From: Neelides folsomi
Taxonomy: Eukaryota > Arthropoda > Collembola > Neelipleona > Neelidae
Assembly: GCA_034687125.1 (NCBI GenBank)
Contig: JAQGBZ010000229.1
Location: 1-64,000, forward strand
Direction: 5' to 3'
Length of the DNA: 64,000 bases
The notes under the pieces: generated by a model
Told to the model about the DNA's origin: nothing
Databases searched by the model: none
Seen by the model: only the letters and a program-made list of their open reading frames with translations
In this document: positions 24,601 through 36,600 of the stretch, one piece after another
Layout: each line of letters begins with the position of its first letter
Numbering within the stretch: position 1 is the stretch's first letter
Made by a program: the position numbers and the translations under genes

Positions 24601-27600
24601 CAATACATTTGCCAAATACTTTCTGTAATTCTATTTTTATACACTTTCTTGTATTTTTCAATTGTAGATCAAATTTGCTCTACGTGCCCATCTTCATGTA
24701 CATAGTTACTTATTTAATGTATCTTTCAACATCTTTGCAAACAACTTTAACTTCAATTTTCCCTTTCAAAGAATGGATTTTAAGAAATTGGTTTTCCTCT
24801 TTGTAATTCTCAAAACAAAGTAAGTTAAACCAACTTTTGGTCTGTTTTGAAAGCATTTTGGCAAATAAGTAAATTGATAATCGAATTGAGTATTTCTCGT
24901 AGCTTTTATCTTTGGTCTATTTATTCCAAATGCAAGTTGAAGACGTTTTCTCATTTTTCCAATGTTTTTGATGGCGTATCTTTTATGTAATTTGGAGCTT
25001 ATACTTGATCTAACATAGATTCTTATTTCCATTTCGAATTTACTTTGAACTTTCATTTTATTAAGACTTTGATGTTTGAGAAATGGAAGAACCTTCGCTG
25101 CATAAATGTCGGAGATCTCTAAAAGGTTGAGTGTATGATGATTCTAAGAAAAATGTTGATATTTACAGCTGCCTCAACGCTCCCGAGAATGAATCCAAAT
25201 CAACCAAGACCTGAAGGACCGCAAGGGAGAGAGAAAACTGTAACTGATAATTATGCAACAATTGTTCGAAGAAATACAGAATCAAAGGTAAAATATTTAA
25301 CTAAGGTGGTTATAATACTATAGTATACATTTTGATTATAGATAAATATCATTATATTGTTAATACATAATTGTATATTATATATTACCTACTAACCATT
25401 AGTTAGAATTACATACAATATATAGGTACAAGTATGAGCAACCCTTATCTATAGTAAAATTCGTTATTAAACCTTTTTAATTCATATTATAATAAAATAT
25501 TATCGACGCTCGAATATAATAGTTAAGAAATACTTATAAGTAAAAATACATATATGTAAATGTATTATATACTTACTCAAAATTACACTCAAACATACCA
25601 AGTAATGTACAATTATGTATTTTTATTTTTATAGGGCACCGGCACAGGAGAATTTGAAGATCCAAGAGAACGTGGTCGAACGGGAAGTCGCGGTGGTCGA
25701 GAAATCGTGTCATCAAAGTCAGTCGACTATTCTGACAATGAAGCCGCAAGTCGTTCGGACACCCTTGAAAGAAAGAAAGCGCGAAGTAAAAGCACAGATG
25801 ACGTTACTCATGGCCAAAGACGATTAATGTCCACCCAACAACAAACGGAAGTTACAACTCCAATTTATGCCAACAGGTAACAAAATTAAAACCATTAAAT
25901 GTCTTAATATTTAAATAATGAACTCTAATTTAACGTTTAATTTAACATTTACAATTAATTAATATTTTTAAGTAAATTCAACAATTGTCTAATTATCTTT
26001 ATATTTTAGTAAAATCTTAAGCAGTCGTGCTCGGACACTGCCGTCAAAGTCAACCATTGGAACGAATACAACTCCAACTGGAGACGGCCTCACTGACAGT
26101 CACACTTTGAAGAGGCTTTTGAAACCAATGACAGGGTCCGTTGTCACGTCACCAGAAATGTCACGAAGGGTTCACCACCATGATGGATATATCTCGGAGC
26201 CGGAAATAAGACATTCGGGTGGACAATCTTCAAGACATCACCGGGCGGCTGAAGCACTTCGCCGGGCCCATCACGAGAGAAGTAAAAATAACACAAATTG
26301 ATTTTAATTTCAATATGACAAGCTTTAACTCATATGTTGGAAAGATCGCCCGCAAAAAACATAAAATACCTCTTACCACGACTTTACACAAACTTTTTTG
26401 GAAACCTTGTACATTGTTCTTGTCAGCCTTTGTTTGTGATTGTGGTCCTAAGAGGAATTTCCCTGTATAAAATAATACCTTGATAATAGTTGATAGAAAA
26501 TAAAAAGTAATATTTTTTATTTACTAACTAATGTAAGTAAGTATTAGTATGTAAGTTTACATTATAGGTATTAGTAAATGAACAAAATTTACAAATGTCT
26601 TTATTGCTAAAATATATTTATTTAGTAATATTATAGATCTTTTACATCATTTAAAAATATTATTATTTGTTTAATTTATAAAATATTGATATATTTTATT
26701 AGCTATTTTTAAAACTGAACTAAATTAAACGAATACATATAAGAAATTATTAATTTTGTGTATTTAAATTTAATTAAGTTTTTGATTTTAATCTTTTAAA
26801 TTAATCATCAAAATTATCAATATTACTTATACCATTTTACTTTCACTTTCTGAATAACTACAGCATAGGAAAATAGGAACTGTATGAAAGATTAAATTGC
26901 AGTTGACAATTTTGAGCTAAAAGTAAAAGAATATAATTTTCTTAATTATGTCAAAATATTTAATATATGAACTTTCTTACAATAAATATTTATGTGTATA
27001 TAATATAAATATAAAGATCAAAAAATGGTAACGCAATGGAACATTCTGAATATTACTTTTCCGTGTTAGTCAAAGAGAAATTAGAGTTTAGAAGACCGAA
27101 TACGTAGTTCAATTTTGTCCCTCAATAAGCTAAATACTCTTTTAGCTGAAATTACAAGTGAGGATTAATTGGACACAGGTCGTGGTGTTGGCACACAGAC
27201 TGGACATGCCAAATCGAAAGTAGAAAGCTCACCCCCATCTGATCATCCTATTTTTGACCATGCCTATTACGCAACTACTCCTCCTAGCTCAAGCCCCGAG
27301 GGGGAAGGTAACATCTGGAATCACAGACATTTATATATCTTTCTTCTTCTAATAACCCCTTCTTGTTATCCCTCGCCTTTGTACCTAACCACAGCTCATC
27401 TCTCACTACTTTAATTACATCAAAAATAAATTATGTATCTTACCTCCAAATCAAAACCAGAGACTCAAACAGCTTTTTCCAAGTCTCTTTTTTCCGCTTC
27501 TCCTCAATGAGCTCGTCGTTGAATCTAATGATTTTAAATTGGTGTTTTAGGTCGGACGAGTCCATCAGGTCCGGGGTCACCCACGGCCCGACTTCTCCTC

Positions 27601-30600
27601 GAGTACGAACAACATCTGAGGAACACGTTGGCTAAAGGAATGGATGCTGAGAGCTACAGCCTTCACACCTTCGAAGCAATCATTTCACAAAGCAACGAAA
27701 ACTTGGGTGAGGAAAAAAAATTGATGAAAAAATTGAAGAAAGTTGGGACAAAACTTTTTATTCTCATAATATTCCCACAATGAAGATTTTTCCCTCAATG
27801 CTTCTGCTTTTGAAATGTAGGCTGAGGGACAACAATGAGTGAAGAAAGATTTATTGATTTATTTATTTTCCAAAGGATATTTCATTATTGATCCATTGGG
27901 AGATGAGGGATGGTTCGTCCCCAATGTGCATTATAATAAGGAAGCAATGAGGAATAGGCCTTCAGATGTCAAATTTTATCTTTATAATGATTTACTTTCT
28001 TTGTATCAATTTTTGTACATATAAGTAGAATCATCCATGGAATTTATATATCGTTCCGAATCAAAAGAAGGGCATAAACAATAGTGACAACCAGGCGTGA
28101 AAGTTGTATGTACTTGGAAGGAAATTGAGGGCAATTTATCATAAAGTTTTCTTTTATTAAATTTAATTAAAAAAAGTCAATTTTCCTTTAGTGTGAGTGT
28201 TTTCCTCAAAATTGGTCTCATCAAGGCAATTTTTCATTAGAATTTATTTGGGAATTGGGCTTTATTGTCAAAATTAATTAAATGTAAATTCCTCTATGAA
28301 CTTTGCCTAAATTAGGTTCATATTTGTTAATTTAACGTCGATCAAAATAAAAAAAGACATTTTAGGCATTCTGGATGTTTTTTCTTTGTTTGGTGAAAGC
28401 CTTCAAGTAAGTAAGTGACTAATTCCTGAAACATTAAATTAATTGAACTTTCTTCGTTTTAATCACAGTTAACTCTTAGATGGGAGAAAAGGGATTTTAA
28501 ATTTTAAAAAAATAGAATAAATATCGTAGAATTCGAATATAAATATCTCATGGCTGACAATTATGTTTTGAATTAATTAAATTAAGATTATTTCAAAATA
28601 TGCGAAAAGAGCAAAAAACGGCATGTTTTTGACAATTCAAACACGATTAACTTTTTGAAAGTAAGGAGATAGAACTTTTTCCATCGGAATTAAATCAATT
28701 GATATCGAATTATTTTATTATAATTAACCGCTTTGACCAATCAGATCAATTAATCGAGAACGAAACAAATTTAAAGAAATTAAATATTTTTCAGAAAAAA
28801 ATTTACTGAAGACGTTCGTCTATAATCTGACTTGAATGGTTGGAAGTTTAAAATTTTCTTTAAATTAAATTAATTAATTAAATGAGAACTTTAAAGAAGT
28901 TTGATCAAACTATCAAACTTCCAACAAAGTTTAAATTCAATGAGTAAACACACAAAATATGTCAATTTTATCCCAAAAGCTTTGTCAAATAAGTAAATAC
29001 CTATAACGCATTCTATTTCAACATAAAGTTGAACGGAGTTTCGTTTTAATTGCCAATTTATATAATGACAATCTTTCACAATCAAAATCTTATTTAAAGT
29101 GATAGATCTCTAGATTGGATGAAAGTAAATAACGACAGCTTTCCCATTCCTCAAATATGAATAATATAATAGAGAAGTTTATAAAGTAATTGAGTGGGGA
29201 TTCGAGAGATGAAAATTAAAGCACATTGTCCTCCAAATAGAAAGTAAGTTTGGAATAATTAATTCAAGATTTCTTCTCAAGTGGAAAGTATTTTAATTAA
29301 ATACCATATTTTAGAACTCATTTTGGTCCTCAACCATTTAAATTAAGATCAATGAGAAATGAAATCGACGATGTGGACGAATCCCTAAAGGATTCCCTAT
29401 CGTATATCTTATACGCTATAATTGTAATTGAAACATAATTCAAGTAAATAGATATAATAAAACGATATAACAAGAACAATAAGTTCATTTAATATCTTTC
29501 TGAACATTTTCAAAGACTTTTAATGAATATCAAGAACTGACAACTCATGATATTTATCAACATTAAAAGTTCTTAATAAATATAATTATTTATAAACAAT
29601 ACCTAAATGAATATAAACATTAAATTTTAATATAACGTGGAATATCTACATTACAGTAAAATACTAAAATATAAGATTTATAAAGGTATAGTGTATCTGT
29701 AGTGTATATAGTAAGATATATGAGAAAATATTTTATATACTTTTTATATTTTGTCCGTATGATGAATTTTTCTTCAGATCCCAATTTTCTTCTTTTTCCT
29801 CTTGGGAATGAAAAGGAAACAAGTCGAAATTCCTCATCACTTCATCAACAAAGAAACCTCGTTAAAGATTCCTTCGAGGGTTTGAAATCATAAAAATGAT
29901 TTAATCTCGCTCTCGAATGGGCCGAAGTATCTTCCGGACTCTTCCCTTCCTTTTCTCTCTCTCGGTCTGATGAAGCTCAATGGGGAGTTGAAGGGAAAAC
30001 AATTTCCCACACTCACTTTACCTCCCATTTACTTCCTTCAACTCTTAAAGTTGAGCTCAATGAGCTTAATGCTCTTTACAATCAGCGTCCTCATTCTCCC
30101 AACGTCGGATTTTATGGCTTTAACTTAATTTTAGATTTGAAAACTTTGCAGTTTACTCCGAGACTATGAGATTGCTTAATCTATTAACTATTATTTATAG
30201 TCATTTAGGATAGTAATGCAATTTCGGAAACTTGGGAGCTCAATCAGAACAACTATGATATTAGTCGGACGAGGTTTTCCAGGGTCTTGTTCTTATAATT
30301 CTCTATTTAAGATATACGCAGGATTTGTAAGAGGGTGATAATGGTTCATTAAATGCAATTATAAGTCAACGCATCTTGGCATAATTTTCAATTAATTTTC
30401 ACCGTAAGTCTGAATTGGAGTAATTTCCGGAATTTACGTTCCAATCAAATCAAATTATAAGGAATAGATTGTAACAGTTATTTGATTCGAATAACAAAAT
30501 AAACTTGGGGATATTGGTACTATTTGTAATTTAAAAAATCTTAAATGTTTATATAATTTTATTTACTTGTTTTCAGCGGTTCCACCAAATTCTCGATCAA

Positions 30601-33600
30601 CGACGCTTCCGCGATTCTCGGCACCAAGCAATAGCAGAGAACATTTTAGATGCTCACGAGATGCATCTCGGGAAGCCTCCAGAGAATCTGATGGGATGAG
30701 CGGATATTGCTCCGACTTCAGAGATAGAGGATATCTAAGTGATCATAATTCAAGGTACATAATATTTACTATCTATTAGTATATTAATTAAATTCCAGTG
30801 TTTGTTCGTCATCGGGATTACCCACTTGAAACTTTTATTTAAAAATCTAGCCCTACCCAGTGGCGAAAATGACGGGGTAGTTTTTATTAATATCAAATCA
30901 AATCAAATCAAGATTTATTAAAAAGTTTTTATTATTAATAAGTTGGATTGTGCGGTTTTACAAGGGTCGGTATTCTCATGTGACGGTCTAAATGTTCCTT
31001 CCGCCCACATGAATATTTACATATTTTGCACTTATAAGGTTTTTCTCCGGTTTGAGTTCTCATATGAAGGTCTAAACTTCCCGTCTGTCCACATGAATAT
31101 TTACAAATTTTGCACTTATAAGGTTTTTCTCCAGTGTGAATTCTCATGAGTTTGTTTAAATCTCCACTATGTCTGCTTGAATATTTACAAATTTTGCACT
31201 TATAAGGCTTTTCTCCGTGAGTTCTCATATGCAGTTCTAAATTTCCCTTCTGTCCGAATAAAAATTTACATATTTTGCATTTATATATTTTTTCTCCTAC
31301 ATGAGCACTAATATGGATTTCTAAACTATAGGTTGATTTAAAGCTCTTATTGCAAAATAAACATTTATTCCCCATTCTAATTAAATAAATTCTAATTAAA
31401 TAAATATATATTATTAACCCATAAACTATTTTTTATTTCAAATCCCATAAACCTAGTTATATTATACAAAAAAATTTTTTCGCACAACGCACCTTATACG
31501 AATATCGAGTAGTTAATATTATATTTTACATATTATACAGACATAAAATATATTAAAAAACATTAAGAAACAAAATATGTAATTACATAATGGAAAACAA
31601 ACCCTTACCCAGATAATCAGTTTTCTAAAGCATTAAGTAGCTATATTTATGTATACAATAGTCATAGAACTCCTTTATAACTACTGTGAAATACACAGGT
31701 TTATATTTGGTATAAATATTTGGGCCATAATCCTCGGGTTATCTACTAAAATTTTATCAATTCTGCTCAAATTTTGTCAATTGTACTCAAAATCAATTGA
31801 ATTTACGAAGATGGAAAACGTGATTGTAAAATTATAATGCTATTTGAGTAGGATGATCAAGGGAGATAATTGAAAGGGGATTCTCCGCTGATTGGAGATA
31901 GTAAGGGTGGAAGCAATTAAAGGGGAAGCACGGCCTTTGATCCTCAAATCTAATTCTCACTTCTCTTTCCCTCAGATCCAGCGGCTTCCACGACCGCCCT
32001 GATGGAGTGAGATCTGGTTACTTTTCCGACCGGGAAAGTCGAAGCGGGTACTATTCGGATAGAGATATTCATGGCCATCACCACGGGTCGAAGTACGGGT
32101 CCGTACGGCAGCAGGCGTCGGTCGAGTCGGCCGACTCACGTCTCTGCTACCTAACGTCTTCCGAGGTAAGCCACGCACGTTTCAAGCCACACTCCTCAAA
32201 ATGGCTCAAAATGAGACACCCGACACGAATTCATTTTGAATGTAAATTTAAGATTTTTAACATTTACTTTCCTCCGTCCAAAAGTTTATCTTTGTTTCGC
32301 CGCCCAAGCCCCGGTTTTTAGCAACTCAATTTGCATAAGGGAAGGAATGTTTGGGGGAAAGACAAAGGAAGTTTCCTTTCAGAACTTTCATTTGTCAAGT
32401 TTTATAGTGTTTGGCGTGTGGGTCGGTGGATAAACTCGTCTGCTCCACTTAACCATTCTTATGATCTTTTTGTCTACCTTGAGGGGAAAAGCTAAGGCTC
32501 AAACTTGTCCAAATGACTTCTATTCAACTCTCATTACAGAAAAGGATGTGACATTTATATTAAAAAGTTATTCTTAAGCCTCTACATGTCTATTAAACTC
32601 CATCTTGCTAAATTCTGAGCGACTTCCACATTAAGACTAAATCCTGCGAAGACTAAATTCCGAGAAAATTAAATCTTGCGAAAATAAATTCTACGAAAAC
32701 TAAATTCTGCGAAAACTAAACTTTGCGAAAACTAAATCCTGAGAAGATAAAGGGCAAAAAGAAAATTTCCCTACATAGCATAGGATTAAGTTCTGCATAC
32801 GCTAAATACTGCAAAGGATTGGAATTTGGACAAGATTAACGATGGCAAAGGTCTCGGTACTATTCGGGGTGATCTAGATTGAATTCCAAACTAAGGGCCA
32901 GAATGCCTACTAAATACTTTCTCTTTGAGGAGAATAGGGCCGAGAATCGGGCTCCGAGCCACGTTTTTTCCGGGAGACATTTTTTCCGGGGTCGGGGAGG
33001 AGGCCCAAAGGAGATCGTGACAAAGTTCGATTTGAGTCTTGAGAGGAGAATGGGAAATGAGAACATTTTCCGGATGGCACATTAGTCTTCTGTGGTGATG
33101 GGTCCTCTGATCTCGTGAAGAACTTATATGGGAGAGTGGGACAAGAGAGAGAGATTACATGCCCTCTGAGGCACACGGCCCTATAAGCCCCTTTGTTTAA
33201 CTTTCAAGCTGCTCTTCGCGTGAGGGGAAATGAGACAAGCTGGTACTTCATGGAACTCCGACTCGCTCCCATGATCCCACTTCATCTATATAAAGTCCGG
33301 AAAATTATGTGACGGAAAACAGTTCTTTCCATTTAAACTCGAGATGTTCCTTCAGCACATACAATTTATTTCAACTGCATTTCAACTATACAAATAGATT
33401 TATTAAATTATTAACTAAATTTTAAATTTCATGACAAATGTATGAAATGTACCACAAAGAAGTAACATACCTACTTATACTTAACCTTTTTTTCCGCAAA
33501 ATGATCTAATATAAAAATTACATTTTAATTCTTTTAATATTTATTATAACAAATGCGATTCAACTTTATTGTTTAAAATAGACTGGATTAAAATGATTAA

Positions 33601-36600
33601 AATTGGATTAAAATTTATGGTAATGATATTTAATTAAAAATCGTATAATTTTTAAAGTTTCGAGGTAAAAGCGACGGAATTCAATTTCCTAATTTACGCT
33701 TTGTCATTCTGACAGCCAACGCCACTACAGATCGTAATTTTCCCAAAGTTATGTAAAGTTAACCTTTGAGCAAATTAGGAAATTAAATATTAACGGGGAT
33801 ATGATGGGGAATATTGCGAGGAAAGTTTTGGGGAAATTTGTCCTTCGAGACAAGATGACTATGAGATGAGGGCTGAGGGTAGTTTGGGTTAATCAACCTT
33901 TATTGGTCTAATAGGATTAAGAATCATACGCTCCAACGTTGTTGTACTTTTCTCCTAAACTCCCCAACCTAATTACATGCGAAGCGCCCTAATTCCATCC
34001 CATGTTGAAGAAGATAATTAATTTTTATTAATTCTCCTAATGACTCTCCCGTTCCTGAAATGGGACAGAACCCAGGGAGGGGTCCAGGCCATGTTAATTA
34101 ATTAAATTAATTGATCCTGTTGTGGACCGAGGTGGAGGAGGAAACTGTCGCATTGGTCCATGAATAATTTAAATATGGAAATAATAAACTTTCTCTCTCC
34201 TCCACCCGAAAACTCAATGCGTTGGAAGTAACAAGGCGCGGCAGTTTGGGCCAACTCCCTTCAAAGGAATAATTCCCATGTGGGGAGAAAGACTCGAGTT
34301 TGTGGAATTGGTCGTGATGGACTGTAAGTGTCTGGTCGTGAAGGCCGCCTCACATTATATCTTTATTACTTATACATGTCATAAGCAAGCCGTAAAGTCG
34401 GACGTTTCCCTTCCACGTCCGCATCTGTCGTCCCATCAGAAGCTAATGGCCTCCATCTTCGCCCTACACCCATTCCAGGATTCCAAGTGTGTAGTTGAGA
34501 AGAATAGGAGTGAAATGTGGGTTTCAAACCCAGGGACTCTCTGTCTCTATTTTATCTATCTTGGACAGCTATAAATCTGGAGTGGAAATTCAACCGCCTT
34601 GGCTCATAAATTCCACGCTCATCAGGCTCCGATAATTGTGACGCGAATTTAAATCAAATATGAGGAATGGGAAGTGGAAGAGAAATGTACAGGGCTCAAA
34701 GGACTTAATGCAAACCATCGATCTCCTTCATGATAAATTATTTAAATCACGGTTTCCTAATTTTGATTATCTTTTATGATATTGGGGAATGTAGAACAAA
34801 GCCAGAATGGAGTGTTTTGTGATTACCTTTATTCTACTCAACAGAGCTCTGTTGGTATCAAAACCAACATGCGCTCTTAAGGATTTCAAAACCAGACGTG
34901 CAGACGCGACGGATTTTATAGAATTTAAATGTCATTAAACCTTGTTGATACCCCGTGTGGCATTTTAAGGAAATGTATTTTTGACCGTTTCATGACGCGA
35001 ATAAAAAAGGAGAAGAAAAGGCTCGCGTCGTAAAGACGGGTTGGAAGTGAAGGTTTAAAAGGCCCACGTTGTTTTATATTTATATTTAAAATGAGTTGTA
35101 CAATTTTACATTTTAAACCTCTCTCGGAACGTGAAGGGGCTTTAATGGATGGAGCTGAATGGGAGTGAAGAGGAATTGAAAGTGAAGGGAACCTTTTATG
35201 AAAATTGGTTCTCTTTTTGTTTCAAATCAAGGAATGGGGTGAGGTAGGAAGATAAACCCATTTCTTTTAATGCCTCGCCTTTTATTCAGACCATTTTCCC
35301 AACTTTGCCGACCTCCCCATTATGCGCCCATCTTCTTTAACTTTACAAAGGAAAGTGTTCTTCTTTGTCCTACCAATTTCAACCACTCCCGGGCCCTTGG
35401 AAATTCTCTGTGGGCAGCCTTTAAATATTTACAGACTCGTTTGAATTGTTAAAGGACGCCAAAATGGTCCAAGCTTCAAAATGATGCTAAATATTTCCAT
35501 TTATGTATAATGTGGCTGAAGTTAGGCATGAAAATAAATTTAAATGACAATTCATTCTTATTGTATAATTTAGGTAAATAATTTGTATTTGTCTCATATT
35601 TAATATAGCGAATATGGTCTGTTATCTAAATACTTACCTAAACATAATATGGAATATAAGTAAATACATGTGGAAATACATGGAATATGGAATATAAAAG
35701 CTATATAGTAGGTATGTATGTTTGCAAAACTTTCATAGACATCTGTTTCCACTGTTCAGACTCAATTGGATGCAAATTAGTAGAGTTCAAAGATGCTCTT
35801 TGTTTCACTGTGTGGATATTGGATCAAGGACGTCTTTGATCTTTTGTGGGTTGAATTTGATTGGAGACGGCCGTCGCTCAGTGGATGTTTTTCAAGGTGG
35901 AGAGTCTTCCTAATTAATGGAGTTGGACGTGAAGGGCGAGGAGGGCGGGAGCATACGGAGAATGCGAGTTGACAGTAAGGCTTATAAATTGGTTGGGGAA
36001 TGCCATAGCGGGCCATAAAGTAAAATAATATGTTTGAATGGAACTTGGGAGAGCTGGACCATTAGGACATTAGTCGGGAGAGCCAGGCGGGAGTAATGTG
36101 AGTTAGGGCTGGCGAAAGTCTCCAACTTTCACTCCGAAAGTTCCCTTGTTACTACCCGGCCCCTCTTTTACCCAATTGGCCCAATCCTGTGCCAAGTCGG
36201 CGGGTCGAGGAATGGTAATAGTTTTCCAAATATATTCTTCTCCAATTTTTTAAAGCGGACATCCAAGCAGTGCAAGATACATCACCTTTATGTATGGTAG
36301 ACTATTTACATACATCTTTTCTATGTAGGATATATGCGAACAGTTCCCAACTTTCCTTTTTAATGGCCAAAAGAGTGGATGGTAATGGACAGAGGGAGAT
36401 TTGGTTCTCCCTGTAGACTCCGTGGTTCTATTAACATAATAGCTTCCTAATTCTCTCATCATGTCTTGGTGATAAAGTGAATCATCAGCTCAATGACAAA
36501 TGACGACCTCCGTGTGTGTGTAGAAGTTGTGGACCAAAGCATGAATGTAAGACTCGATGATCATCGATTGATGGGGAGAAGGTTCATGCGCTCATCCCCT

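Larger units (their letters stand above)
30755..31975 (+). other. sif: sif intron 10
   Basis: This 1,221-bp intron carries a nested, oppositely oriented zinc-finger open frame (30,935-31,375). A short (ATCAA)n run lies at 30,892-30,911. The rest is AT-rich. Confidence 0.85.
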
